Source: Cristatella mucedo
Taxonomy: Eukaryota > Bryozoa > Phylactolaemata > Cristatellidae
Length of the DNA: 64,000 nucleotides
Assembly (NCBI GenBank): GCA_009760855.2
Contig: WPIO01000079.1
Coordinates: 821,001-885,000, forward strand
Reading direction: 5' to 3'
In this document: one piece after another, positions 30,592 through 43,317 of the stretch
Numbering within the stretch: the first letter of the stretch is position 1
Layout of the letters: each line of letters starts with the position of its first letter
Notes under the pieces: generated by a model
The model's input: only the letters and a program-made list of their open reading frames with translations
The model's database searches: none
Told to the model about the DNA's origin: nothing
Made by a program: the position numbers and the translations under genes

Positions 30592-31439
30592 CTCGGCGGC
30601 CTCGTGCCAGCGCTCCAGCCAGCGCCGAGCGGCTGTTAGCGCACGCGGGCCACGAGCTGCCACGGTGCCGGACCGTGCAGGCACGTCTCTCGGCTTTTGC
30701 TCGCGTGAAATGATGACAGCAAGAGAGCCTGGGGGCGGTACGGTACGGCGGAATCGGGGTTCGGTGGCAGGGCAGCGCTGCCCCGCCGCCGAAGGCACAG
30801 CAGGCCACAGACCTCGTGCAGCGTGCCACCGCCGTCGATGTGCGTCATGTCTGCCTCTCACGGACGACGGCAGCGCAGCATCACAAAAGAAGCTTCGGCA
30901 CCACAAGAGCACGATGTGGTCTCCGGGCAGTCGCTGCCGCCAGGGGGCCGGCACGTCACCAGGGCACAGTCCGAAGGCACGGCAGACCTAGCTCGCTAGC
31001 TGGCTGGCGCTAACTGCAGCTGCCACTGCTGAGGCAGCAGTGGCCGCCGCTGTGGCAGCAGCTCGCCATAGACAGCGTCACCGAGTGACGGCAGTCCCCG
31101 TGGAGCTTACCCATGGAGCGGCAGACGATTTCTGGTGCAGGCCGATGGGAGGTGTGGGCGCAGGAAGACCTACTGTCTAATCTAATCAGGAATTACCCGG
31201 AGTGCCGGCCGCAGCCGAAATCGAGGCTCAGACGGCCGGTGCTGCAGCTGGCAACTGCTGTTCATCTGGGTAGGCTGGAGTTGATAAAAAATGTATAAGA
31301 GGGCCACTATCGTGCCGAGTACTTGCAGTATCGCAATTCTGACACCCCGGCGATAGCTGGGGATGACGACATCCTGTCAGAGTGACAATGCATCAAAACT
31401 CAAGTGCGCTCTCGACCACCAGCGCTGTTAACTTTAAGC

Positions 31440-31440
<1 letters not shown>

Positions 31441-31495
<55 letters not shown>
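31441..31495. repeat. (TA)n microsatellite
   Basis: About 26 TA units with one TG variant at each end. Confidence 0.95.
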
Positions 31496-31498
<3 letters not shown>

Positions 31499-31754
31499 CA
31501 TGCTAGATAGGCGCAGCTGCTCATCTGGAACAAGCTGGAACGACTGCCAGCAGCCATTTCCCCAGGTTTAGGAATCTGCAAAACCGGATGTTGTTTTTCA
31601 TTTCTTTTCTCTGCTTCCCATGTCCTGCCCACCCAGGTCCCTCATTCACTGCATTCGGAGCAGAATGGCAAATAAGAAGTAGACACAGAACAGGAAGCAG
31701 ATGCACCGTTTTGCACTAGTTGAGAGAGGGAGACACGAGCGAGCACTGTGACAG

Positions 31755-32626
<872 letters not shown>

Positions 32627-32999
32627 AGACAGAGGCAGGCAGCCGCAAAGAATAAGCAAGCGGAGCCTTGCACAGGAGCCTTGCACAACGAGAGGGGGAG
32701 GCACTCTAGCTCACATGCTCGACTAAGCGGTTCCAAGTAGTCATTAATCCGACGACCCGGATGGGAATAGCCACTATGTTCTTGTCGCAGGCAGGTAATC
32801 CACTGCTGAGGAGCAACATCCGGCCACCCAGCCGTGAGGCTCCAGCTCTTGACTTGCTCTATTTGTTACGACGTCGGTCGGTCGCATGCAGCCAGTGCCA
32901 GCTAGCCAAGTTTGGAGAACCCTAAGCCTTCCGTCTGTCAGCCGGACGAGCTGCCTGCCTGGCAGCAGCGCTGTCCAACACTCAACAGCTTCGAAATCT

Positions 33000-33047
33000 C
33001 TGTCTCTCCCTCCCTCTCTCCCCTTTCATCTCTCTCCCTCTCTCCCC

Positions 33048-33092
<45 letters not shown>
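33000..33092. repeat. (CT)n-rich microsatellite
   Basis: CTCCCTCT variants turn into about 15 pure CT units, then tgtctctcttactcacactcactcacc. Confidence 0.93.
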
Positions 33093-33096
<4 letters not shown>

Positions 33097-33128
33097 TACT
33101 CACACTCACTCACCTGGTTATAGCATAC

Positions 33129-33158
33129 CTCGTAAGCAAAGTCGTTTCGGTAGCCCAT
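33129..33158 (-). CDS. Speculative first coding exon of the minus-strand gene
   Basis: caaccATGg at 33158 is a good start context. It encodes MGYRNDFAYE and ends exactly at GAG|gtatgc, a possible donor in phase 0. Strand and location would suit the missing start of TBC1D, but ten residues give no family evidence and no connecting exon was found. Confidence 0.12.
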
Positions 33159-33198
33159 GGTTGAAGCAGCAGCTGCCGGGGGAGCAGACGCCGGATGA

Positions 33199-33243
33199 CT
33201 TTCACGAGCTGCCGCAGCTGCAGCGGCTCCAGCTCGTGAAAGA
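33199..33243. repeat. Hairpin: 12-bp plus 5-bp paired arms
   Basis: ctttcacgagct (33199-33210) pairs with agctcgtgaaag (33231-33242 region). Inside it gccgc pairs with gcggc around agctgca, with a 3-base bulge (tcc). Confidence 0.85.
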
Positions 33244-33854
33244 AGCAGTCACAGCTGCTGCTGCCCAAGGAGCGCCGGCGAAAAGAGCACTTAATGGAGC
33301 CGGAGGTCAGCTGGCATTACTTTACCACAGAATTAGTTTGAAACACATGCCAGAGGGTGGAGCACCGGCTGTAAACTATGACCCTCAGGCCAATACCGGC
33401 GGTGGCCACCGGGCCTGCTGCACCTGGTCGCCAGAGCTAGAGACAGGTTGGACGCCGGTCCGGCTAGCTAGCAGGTTGGGCGGCAGACACCGACCAGACC
33501 AAAGGGAAGTCAATCGAGCCGTCAACAGCAGCAGGCCAGCTGCAGCCACTCAGCTCAACGGCCCCAGAAGCCACCCACACAGCTCATCATCCAGCGATGC
33601 CGGCTCATCCAACGAGCCATGCCCTGCTGCTGCTGCTGCCTCCACACGCATGCACACACGAGCGTGCACGCGCGCTCACGCGCACACACACACACACACA
33701 ACAGTCGGAGGTGCCATGCGTAAGCACCGGCTCAGGTTACTGCCTCAGAAATGCCAATTAGTGCCCATTCCGACGCAAATGCCAGAACAAGGTTTCTGGG
33801 TAGCTGGTACCCTCGGCCAGAGAGTTTCGGCTCGAAGCACGGAACACGACGGTC

Positions 33855-33925
33855 CCAACAATGTAAAGCGCCCAGAAAGAGATTGAGTTCTCTGAAGGCA
33901 CTTTATCAGGAGTATTATTATTATT
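33855..33925 (+). repeat. Solo 3' tail of family A LINE
   Basis: caatgtaaagcgcccagaaa, ttctctgaaggcactttatc, then (ATT)n, 17 bp before an S1 SINE. Confidence 0.75.
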
Positions 33926-33941
33926 ACTATAACACTGAGGT

Positions 33942-34075
33942 GGTTTGGTCCAGCAGTTAAGGTGCTTGCTCCGACCAAGGTCTGGCTGAGGTCGTGGGCT
34001 CGAGCCCCGAGGCACACGTCAAGCGCCTGAATAGCGATAAAGTTCTTGTTCTCTTGGAGCGCTATACAAATGAAT

Positions 34076-34082
<7 letters not shown>
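33942..34082 (+). repeat. S1 tRNA-derived SINE, full-length
   Basis: Box A-like gtttggtccagcagttaagg, box B gtgggctcgagccccgagg, then gcacacgtcaagcgcctgaa and the tail aaagttcttgttctcttggagcgctatacaaatgaatt, running into (AT)n. Its tail resembles the family A LINE end. Confidence 0.85.
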
Positions 34083-34109
<27 letters not shown>

Positions 34110-34240
34110 ATATATATATAACAAGTAACTCTGGCTCAAATCAACAGAATCAGACCAATCAAGTCTGCTACTGTCAACTATACTATACTTTAACCATTTC
34201 AACTATACTTTACGAATATATATATATATATATATATATA
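34074..34240. repeat. Two (TA)n tracts
   Basis: About 24 AT/TA units with one break at 34074-34121, and about 12 at 34215-34240, followed by (CA)n at 34250-34262. Confidence 0.9.
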
Positions 34241-34399
34241 TTTGTGCATACACACACACACATTCAGGCACTTCACATATGCCACCGAGCCCAGACCTCG
34301 GTCATCAAATACAATCATCTTGACCTTGATCGCAAAGAGCACCATAGCCACTGGGCCAAAACTTTGGAGGATTACTGGGGCAGGATGGGTTGAAGGTAA

Positions 34400-35830
34400 A
34401 TATATACACCCAGAAGTTAAGCCAAGTATGGATAGCAAAAGGATATGGATATGGATAGCAGCAGCAGCAGCAGAAGCTCTCAGCCATATGCAGTCGGTAG
34501 AGAGAGGGAAGGAGGGAGGGAGGGAGGGAGGACTTCCGGCAAGGCGACAGGAAGAGCTTTAACTGCTGCCACCCACTTTCTCAATCATCGGATCAAGAAA
34601 GCCACATGATCAAGGTCACGATTAGGTAAGTCTTGCCCCAGGGAATGCACCTGGTCATACAGAGCCTCAACAGCCTCTGGCTGGGGGCAGGTAAGAGGTG
34701 TGGAGCAAATGAGGATCGCCTAAGCAGTTGGCCGGCTTAGTGGTTTCTCCTTAAAGACCGCCAGCTGAAATCCGATCCATCCGGGTGTAGTACCGGAACC
34801 TCAAGGATACTATTTAAACGACAGCCGACAGACCATTACAGCCGGATGACCAGGCCAACTTCCTGGAAATGCTTTGCAAAATAGTGGCAAAACATGGTCG
34901 GCCATGTTCTTCTTGCGTGACAGGGTTTCGTTGGAATTGGCCACCGCAAGGAGAGAAGGTGGGAGCCATTGGCAGATGGGTCGAAGACGATCGCTAGAAC
35001 GAAGGCAAGAGAGCATGGTGCCACATGTGGCTGCGAGGGTAAATGTAGTGAAAACAATGAGTGATAGGGATCGAGCTACGAATGGAAAACAAAGGATGGG
35101 CGGCTGGCCGAGGGCAGCAGAGAGCTTTTCAAGTACAGACCGGAAAACGAAAAGCCGAATATGATGTTCTTGATCGAGGGGGCGTGGCAGCTGATCACTC
35201 AGTGAGGCTGCCGAAAGGTGAGAGCCACCTGCTGCCGGCACGAGCTGCAGGGCGATTTGCAAGCCAAGTGCGGTCCTCGCAAACATTCCAGTGCCCTAGC
35301 GAGCATCGAGGCCTGCCACTTTAGAGTCACCCCAGCCCCCAGCGGCCAGCCCAGCGACTGCTCTGATGCTGGCTTTCAAGCATTTGCCCACAGGTCTTTG
35401 TCTGCGCGCAGGCAGGCCCAGCATCACGAGAAAAGTTGCTGTGTTCGTTTTTTTTTGGTCCGGCAGCTATGATGCAGAGTGAAACTTTATGACGATGCAA
35501 TCCTTATATCCATAAAACATGTTGGGCAAGCCTTTGGATAACATCCACAAAAGCAAACGTCAGGTTCTCTAGGCAGCAGTTATAAGCGGAAATGCCAGCA
35601 GGAAAACATGCTAAAATTGTGCAACCACATTCACCTTATTTAATGCACCGCTGCAAATCAGCCTGGAAACAGAATACGGGTAAGCTGGGAGGCAGAAATA
35701 CAAGGAAAGGATGTGAGCTTGCGGCACGAGGACCAGCGCTCAATCGAAAAAATGTTTCCGCCCGATTAAGGCTCAAAAAGTTTGCTCTCAGGATGTGGTG
35801 CCAGAATATATCTGGATCCATAATTTATAA
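34400..35830. other. Non-coding stretch without recognisable features
   Basis: A short (CAG)n at 34459-34472 and (GGGA)n at 34508-34530 are the only clear structures. The open frames are short and unsupported. Confidence 0.5.
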
Positions 35831-35844
35831 TTAACAGTACACAC

Positions 35845-35925
35845 ATATATATATTATATAATGCTATAATATATATATATATATAATGCTATAATATATA
35901 TATATATATATATATATAATACAAA
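35845..35925. repeat. TA-rich repeat
   Basis: atatatatat blocks separated by a repeated aatgctataat motif (two copies, ~25 bp apart). Confidence 0.85.
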
Positions 35926-35989
35926 TAGAACTATATCCATCGGTTGATTGCCCAACGACATTCGTCCAAGATGGCTTACTGCTGCTGCT

Positions 35990-36545
35990 TCAGTCAGCAC
36001 GTGTCACCTCTACTGAAAGAGCTAGGATGGTTGCCGGTTGAGCAAAGGATACAGAGCAAAGTTCTTACGCTGACCCACAAGGCCCACCACGGCTTGGCTC
36101 CTTCGTACCTAGCTGAACTGCTGCATCAGTTTCAGCCTGTTCGCGCCCTCAGGTCCTGTGTGGACAATAAATTAGCTGTCCCATTCCTCCGCTTAAAGAC
36201 AGTTGGCGACAGAAGCTTTAGCTCTGCAGGTCCTAGACTGTGGAACTCGCTTCCACAATTCTTACGCAACGACATCTACTCTCCAACTGCCGACTATGGC
36301 ACATCTTTTTCAGCGGTCCTGAACTGCTACTTTTATGCTACTTACTACCTCAACTGTTCTCCTGACTCTGCTATGCTTCCCACTTTCTCTTTGTTGCGTG
36401 AGACGAAGTCTGTTGGCTACCGAATGAGTACCGAAAGCCGCTTAGGCTGTGAGTGCGCTATACAAAACTCTCCTGCGTAACACCCACATGGTCTTTATGA
36501 CTTTGTGGAGTTACTGGCGGAGATACATTACATTAAATTACATAT
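35990..36545 (+). mobile_element. Family B LINE, longest copy (RT C-terminus)
   Basis: Open frame to 36480: LKELGWLPVEQRIQSKVLTL, then HGLAPSYLAELLHQFQPVRA, then GDRSFSSAGPRLWNSLPQFL, ending ...CAIQNSPA. W-LPVE-RI and APSYLAELL are standard in the thumb/C-terminal part of L2/CR1-type RTs. The short 3' UTR ends in ttacattaaattacat. The frame is open over the preserved part; the rest of the RT and the endonuclease are absent. Confidence 0.85.
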
Positions 36546-36551
36546 GATGTT

Positions 36552-36695
36552 ACGTGGAGCTGGTTTGGTCAAGCAGTTAAGGTGCTCGCCCCGACTAAGG
36601 TCTAGCTGAGGTCGTGGGCTCGAGCCCCGAGGCATACTTGAAGTGCCTGAATAGTGATAAAGCTTTCTTGGGGCGCTATACAAATGAATTATATA
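36552..36695 (+). repeat. S1 tRNA-derived SINE, full-length
   Basis: gagctggtttggtcaagcag, box B gtgggctcgagccccgaggc, gcctgaatagtgataaagc, and the ending ggggcgctatacaaatga. It begins six bases after the end of the family B LINE. Confidence 0.85.
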
Positions 36696-37139
36696 TAGAC
36701 AGCGGCATCAACAAGAAAACGAGTTAAGCAGTGCAAGTCCAACAACCAAAGAGTCCTTCCAGTGTGATGGTCGACAATCATATCATATCAAATCAAAAGG
36801 AAGCCACTTGCTCACCGTTTATTACATGGGTCTCGAGGTAAAGCACAGCAAACTTACGCAGATCAGAGCACAGAGGTAGCCAGGATTGAGCCAAGATCCG
36901 AGGTGAGGGCCATACCTTGAACCAACCCTACACCCTATACCTTGATCCTACCTGAGGCAAACAATCACAGCAAGGCCGGACAGGCCCAAGGCTGCTAGCA
37001 AAGGCTCCTGTCACGTGGTCCTCGGGGAAGGGCAGGCCCAGTGGCTCACTTGCCGCTGGATTAAAATTTAATAAGTAGCCTACTGCAGACACGATGGGAC
37101 CACGACCACTAAACGAGAGCAGGCCAATCATCGTAACAT

Positions 37140-38890
37140 TTGTTTAGGCAATACTTTGCGCAGTGTGTACTGTCGGAGTTTATACCGATTTGTATATACC
37201 AATAGAGGGCCGAGCTGGCTAGCCGTGGGTGATGCATACAGTGTACTGGAATTTCTTGTTTTAGTTCGAGCGCACCTTGAGTGACAGAATATCTTCCTTG
37301 TCACTTTCGGCTAAAGCTATTAGATCGCCCAGGCTGTTAATTAACAACGGTCGGTTAGCATTCAAGCACCAGGCAAGTCATTTAGGCAGCAGCTGTACAT
37401 TTAGGAAGCAACTGCATGCTAAAATGGAGAGGCTCGCTGTCGTGGTTCGCTTGACGAGTGCCACTGGCAGCAGTCACCTACCGGACCTGATACGCTGATT
37501 GGTGCGATTGAAGCGATCATTTCTGATCGATTGCTCGCCTCTTTCACCTCACACGAGCTCTACTAGGTTGCACCAAGGCCAAACGAGTAGGCAACCGTGA
37601 ATATGCAAGAGCCTACTTCTGCACAAATAAGCACGCGCTGCACCGTGCATGCATAGGATGCCGTGTTGCGGCAAGGGGGTCGAAACAACGTATTAAACAA
37701 AAACATGCCGCTAGGGATGCAGGTCGCTTTGACCCAATCAAATAACAGCAGCCAATTTGAAACGTCCAATGGTTCACTCCACTCTGAAATTTTGCATCGT
37801 TGCTACATGGCGATGACAGGGCAAGGCTGGCGACTCTCAGGTTCAAAAGTTTTGTCATTCACACTTCAGTTCAACGAGGCAGCAATTTTGGCAAATGCCA
37901 TTCGGTAATCAAAACCCTCGCATCCAAAAATGCTGCTTCAGTGCATCTTACAGAGCTGGGCTACTATCTCTACAAACTTGGCTTCGGCGTTTTAGGACTT
38001 GGCCAACGTGGAATGCTCACAATAACTACGCACCTAGAGTGGGTCTCGCCCCGGGTGAGTTCAATGCCGCCTCATCTGTCGATCGCGGGTAGTTCCCCTC
38101 CCCCCCCCCCCCGGTTGTGAGAACATGTGGCTAAGCTTAAGGATTGAGTACATCCAAGCGGGATAGATGGGTAGCCGGATTATCCGGATTGCCGGGCTTG
38201 CAGCCAGCCACCGGGTGGGAGTAGTATTTAGCACTACCATGCAAATAATCCAGCCAGTCCCATTCTAATCCTCATCGAGGATCCATTTATCGTCACCACC
38301 AATCCCTACAGAGCCACTCTTACTGACTGGACTGACAGCCACATCGCCTGGAGGATATGACCAAACTCCAGCTTGGACTGCCAGTCTCATGATAATCCCT
38401 GCACGGGGGGGGGGGGGGGGAGCAGCCCATCCCAATCGGCCTTTCCCATCCCAATAGTGCAGCACTAGGCCCAAGGATCAGTTCAACACATGCTCGGGCA
38501 GCAGATACAAACAGCAATCACATGCTGAATCAATGCTTCAGCAGCATAGCCCTGCGACATCGATGGATCGTACAGCTAGCAATCGACCAATTTGGACACC
38601 GGTACTTGTACAGTCACAGCACAGCGACTTGCCAGCTGCTAGCCTACAGGATATTGCAAGTCCTGCAATCCTTCGGATACTTTGGTTAATCAGTCACTCT
38701 CTACAAAACGAAATTGGGCAATTCCTTTCGAACCATGAGCGCAGGTCAATGAAAAACATCCGGCTGCTCTTTCTCGGAACTCTCTCTGGTGTAGCGATTA
38801 CCTTCTATGAACAGCCATGCACTGGGGTGTCATTTTAGAAATTATTTCCTAGATCAGTATGCTACCATTTAAGCAAGCTACCACTAACCA
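37140..38890. other. Non-coding stretch, only C/G runs noted
   Basis: A run of about 14 C bases near 38099 and of about 16 G bases near 38404. No exon, SINE or LINE is recognised. Confidence 0.5.
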
Positions 38891-38990
38891 TTCGATCGTG
38901 CTTCCTTTGCAGCAAATGTAAAGTGCCCAGAAAGAGATTGAGTTCTTTGAGGATGCTATATCAAATGTATTATTATTATTGTTATTATCA
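38880..38990 (+). repeat. Family A 3' end, ~110 bp
   Basis: ctaaccattcgatcgtgctt (3' UTR), ttgcagcaaatgtaaagtgc, ttctttgaggatgctatatc, then (ATT)n. No coding part. Confidence 0.75.
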
Positions 38991-39611
38991 GCCCATTAGC
39001 AACGACGGCATTGTATGCACGGCACAGCGATCGACTATCTCTCGGAGCACGACATAGTGTCACAAATTGCCAAAATTTAAACAGATTGTCCACTTCTTTT
39101 CTCCCTCCTTAATTTGGGACTCAAGTATATTCAATCGAGTCAGTTAGTATTATAGTTTTGAATGTACGATGCTTACGTACGTCCCACGAACGAAAGCTAG
39201 TGCTGATTCGGTAGCCGGAACTTGGCACGGGCATGACTCAACGGGAATAATATAGTGCATAAATATTTTCTGGGTCTCAGAGAAAGTACTGCGAGTTGAC
39301 AGCAATATAGCCATAGCGGATGTGAGCACGGACAACAATGGGAAACGCAAAACAGCGGAGAAATCCACCCAGAATCAACGAAGGCGTAATTGTCTTCATA
39401 CTCAACAGGAGCAAGAGAATGGAAAAATGGACGAGTGCAGTCAAAGCTTAAAGAATATTTCGATTTCGGCAACTGCACGATTCAAGAAGGAACTTCGAAA
39501 TCCACGCCCACGTCAGCCGAATTTGCAGCTGTTTTGTTGTTTTGCATCTTTTGCAGCTGCTGTTCTCGATATCGCGCGAAATCGAAGCCAGCCGAGCAAC
39601 TAATGCTGCCA

Positions 39612-41126
39612 GCGATAGATCGCCAGCTGAACTCGCATATCGAAACCTCACAACTTGCTAGTAAGTTCCAGTCTGGCTGTAGAGCTAATCACTCCACAGA
39701 GTCAGCATTGCTTCGGGTATACAACGACCTACTTAGGAATGCAGACATGGGTAGAGTGTCTCTTCTTGTTTTGCTCGATCTTTCGGCAGCTTTTGATACC
39801 ATCGATCACAAAGTACTTCTAGAGCGCCTCTCATCTCGCATGGGCATCACTGGCACTGCTCTGCAGTGGTTCAGGTCCTATCTCAGTGGGAGACTCCAGA
39901 GTGTTGACGTGAATGGACAAAGATCATCTGAAGTACCTCTAAAATATGGAGTACCTCAGGGCTCTGTGCTAGGTCCGGTCCTTTTCACCGTTTATACTCT
40001 CCCTCTCGCTGATGTGATTGCCAAGCACAATCTAGGCTTTCACTTCTATGCAGATGACACTCAGTTGTACCTTTGCTTTGATCCCTCCCAGCCTTCGAGC
40101 ACCTCAAATTCTCTCAACTCACTTGCTGCATGCATTGATGACATCCGATCATGGATGGCAGCAAATTTTCTAAAACTAAACGATGATAAAACTAACTTAC
40201 TAGTTATGGGCAAACCTAGTGTTATTCAGAAATTGGAAAGGCTGACTTTCAAAATTGGCTCTGCCAGCATATCTCCAGTTGCATCAGCTCGAAATCTAGG
40301 TGTCATATTCCAAAGCGACCTCTCGTTAGACGACCACATCAACTCCACAGTCAAATCAGCCTATTTTCAGCTTCATAACATTGCTAAAATTAGGGCTTGT
40401 TTAGATAAGGATACCACGTCCAAGTTGGTCCATGCATTCGTGACATCTCGTCTCGACTTCTGCAACTCACTGCTTACTGGCCTACCAGCATGTGCGATCA
40501 GGCGATTGCAGCTGGTGCAAAACTCTGCAGCTAGGCTTGTCTGTCGTGAGCGTCGCAGTTGCCACATCACTCCACTTCTCGCCGACCTGCACTGGTTACC
40601 AGTCAAGCAACGGATTGACTTCAAGGTTTTGTCGCTCACTTTTAGGTCTCTTCATTCTATGGCTCCAGCCTATCTTTCAGATATACTACCCCATCAGGCA
40701 AAGCATCGTACCACTCGCTTTTCGGAATCCAACAGTCTAGAAATACCTCGTACAAACCTTAAATCCTTTGGAGACCGTGCATTTAGCTCGTATGCTCCCA
40801 CAGCCTGGAACTCCCTCCCGACCTGCGTCAGAACATCCCCTGACCTGACCACATTTAAAAGAAACTTAAAAACATACCTATTTAGGACAGCATTTAGTGG
40901 GTCCTTGTGATTCGTCCTCGATGTGCTTATGCGTGCTGACACTGTTCATGCTGCCACTAACCACATTTGCATGCTGACCCAGTGCATGTAACCCCTAACC
41001 ATGTTATTCATTTTGTTTGTTTTTCAAGCATGATTTTACTTACTATTCTATTGCATATCACTTTACAGCAAATGTAAAGCGCCTAGAAAGAGATTAAGTT
41101 CTCTGAGGGCGCTTTATCAAGTGCAA

Positions 41127-41158
<32 letters not shown>
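39612..41158 (+). mobile_element. Family A non-LTR retrotransposon, best-preserved copy
   Basis: The frame is open from about 39630 to TGA at 40908-40910 and encodes RT from QLNSHIETSQLASKFQSG through SLLVLLDLSAAFDTIDHKVL, GVPQGSVLGPVLF and FYADDTQLY (catalytic Asp pair) to the LVQNSAARLVCRE, WLPVKQRIDFKVLSL and SGSL end. The 3' UTR (40911-41050) is followed by the tail aaatgtaaagcgcctagaaa and (ATT)n to 41158. It is truncated within the RT N-terminus, with no endonuclease, so it is not autonomous, but the absence of any stop in about 425 codons points to a recent copy. Jockey-superfamily, L2/CR1-like; a finer class is not claimed. Confidence 0.92.
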
Positions 41159-41639
41159 GATCTAATATCTGCTTTGTGAATCCCGAGACTCCTTTGTCCC
41201 TAAGGCCACCATAGCAATTATGCCTGAAATTGTGCACGCAATCGCTAACCGAAAAATGCAACTTTGTCAACTGAGGTCTCTGTGCACGTATGCACGTCTA
41301 CTGGTGGATGCTGCCAGACGATCCAGCACGATATCAGGACATGCTCATTGGCGGTTCGTCTTAATTCAGCTGGGACAGCTGCTTGTTCAGTGTCAGTGTC
41401 AATCTGCCAGCGTTTGTAAGTCAGTTACCGTCCGAAGAACACATCAGAGGAGTGCAAGAGGGGTTTGCCGTTGCCAAACTTACACCTGAATCGCTGTTAC
41501 TAGCTGCTACACGTGTTTTAAGGTTAGAATGTCTGATAATTTTATTAGCCGCTCCATGCCTTTTTCTGTTAGTGCTGCAGCTACTTTTCCTCACCAAGTA
41601 GCAATAAAGGCAAATAGTAAAAACCTTTTTCTAACCTAG

Positions 41640-42770
41640 TGACCTTGACAGCCTTGGTGACTGCTTTGAACTCCTGCGTTTAGGGTTCCCCGTCTTGGTG
41701 CAATAAACCTTAGTTGACACTTGACAACACTCTTGATACTTTTTCGGCTACTGATACCTGGCTGAAGTAGACAGACTGCTAATCGATGACAACCCTCAGC
41801 TTTTTGTTATTCATTATTTATTTCGTTATTTTTTCCTACTCCGAAATCTTTCAAACTTGGTGCAAAGTAGCCGTTTTCACACGAACCTCTTTTAATTTCA
41901 TGCTTTTCTCGACTAATATTAAGCAATCTTTTGAACCTAAAATTTTCTATCCGCCTCGCTGTAAATTTCCGACAGTCACGGTAATTTATCGCCCACCAGC
42001 TAGCAACCCCAACTTTATTTCTGCATTTTCTGACTTTCTTTCAGTTCTACGCATTTGAAAAAATTGCCCTTTCAGATTCTGGATGATTTCCAATAACCAT
42101 CTTGACAGGCACACGATCAAATGTGCACCAGCATTATTGCATGTGACAACACGATTGCACAACATTTCTGACCCTGCCTGCCTCCATGCTTTTGTACAAG
42201 CCCCCCCTCGCCCTTTACCAAACTTTCTTCCAGGATTCATCTTACCGGCCCCTATCGTCACCGAGCACATCCAGCACATCTGTTCGTATGCACATTTCAA
42301 TCTTCGTGGACGTGTTTCTGATATGGCATCAACAATTGCATATCGGTCAAGAAACGTTAACTCTCCCGATATCGATCGTTGGAGGTGGCAGCCAACTTTT
42401 CTCCTCTGCCCCCCTCTGCTTGACCTTCCCACCTTGACTTTCTCTCATTGAAGCAACGCTGCTTCAGCACACTGCTAGCCAACGACGTAGACACGAGTTT
42501 GCACCTCTGTCTATACGGCAGGTAAAGGTCCCAGCCGAGCACGCCCGTTGGCTCCCACGGCCGACACGAAGAAAGCAAGGAATTCTCAACGTTGGCTTTA
42601 AAAGTCTACCACCATCAGCTGGATATCACCCTCCACGACTTGCCACTTGAGGATCATTGGAGGTCAGGTCGATCCATTTTAGCCAAATCGACCATGCTTT
42701 TTATAAAGAGATAGTTGAATCTGCGCAACCTGAAGTTGAAACTGGCAACTTTCGACCATCCCCTTGATGG
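41640..42770 (+). mobile_element. Decayed LINE, endonuclease region
   Basis: Fragments in several frames fit the APE-type endonuclease half of an L2/CR1-like element: ATDTWLK near 41745, then VTVIYRPPASNPNFISAFSD (41970-42040; the YRPP motif is typical), a short DFQ/NNHLDR match near 42090, and a linker-like VYHHQLDI block near 42605. Many stops and shifts. It could be part of the element lost from the 39612 copy, but the order on the chromosome argues for a separate insertion. 41160-41640 is not assigned. Confidence 0.6.
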
Positions 42771-43116
42771 ACAAAACAAGCGTGCACGCTGCACAGTGAT
42801 TCCAGTTGCGTCGTAGCAGAGCACATCTCTACTAAAGTCTTCATATTCAAAAATAGAGTAAACTAAAAGCGTCGTCTTGCTGCTGTTTCAAGGGACTGCC
42901 GCCCGCCCGACAACATCGTCCTGGCTCTTCACCTCTCACCTCCTGCACACCTGTATCTCTATATTAAGGGTGAATACCTAGAAAATACTGAGAAGACTGG
43001 TCCAGCAATCAAATATTTGTTTTGGATGCCTTTCAAAAGACGACGACATTAGAAATGGAATTGAAGTTTGGATGATATCCAGATGAAAGGAAAGTATTAA
43101 GAAAATGACTGCAAAC

Positions 43117-43278
43117 AATGCCTTAGCCGAGGGGTAAGGTGCTCGCTCTTCACACGACCCTTCACACGTGAGATCGAGACCTGCAGTGAGCGATCCTTTA
43201 TTGTCCACTGCAATCGGTTTTGACAGCAGTTAAGACTCTTCTGCTGCTTCATAAACAAGGCTGTTAAATCAACAAAAC
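43117..43278 (+). repeat. S2 SINE
   Basis: ccttagccgaggggtaaggt, box B-like gtgagatcgagacctgc, gtgagcgatcctttattg, and the ending ggctgttaaatc. It forms an inverted pair with the next SINE. Confidence 0.7.
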
Positions 43279-43317
43279 TTTACTTTTACATATCTTAACC
43301 AAAAGTAAACTAGAAGC

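Noticed and set aside
31119-31176. Possible TBC1D exon ending SSAAPW|gtaagc
   Set aside because: The donor is good, but the acceptor phase does not fit the neighbouring candidates, one frame starts with TAG, and the sequence has no family match.
32912-33886. 324-codon plus-strand frame
   Set aside because: Its first third is CT-repeat derived, and the rest has no domain and covers a LINE tail at its end. The apparent coding look at 33160-33250 comes from a hairpin that reads open on both strands.
33942-34020. tRNA gene
   Set aside because: Box A and B are present, but the acceptor stem does not pair and a SINE body and tail follow. The same applies to all S1 and S2 heads.
39390-39611. N-terminal extension of the LINE frame
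   Set aside because: The frame is open by chance upstream of the point where similarity to the other LINE copies begins; it has no RT or endonuclease motif.
41220-41601. Possible small gene just after the LINE
   Set aside because: Two overlapping frames without motifs. The Leu-rich end looks membrane-like, but no start context, splice signal or homology supports it.
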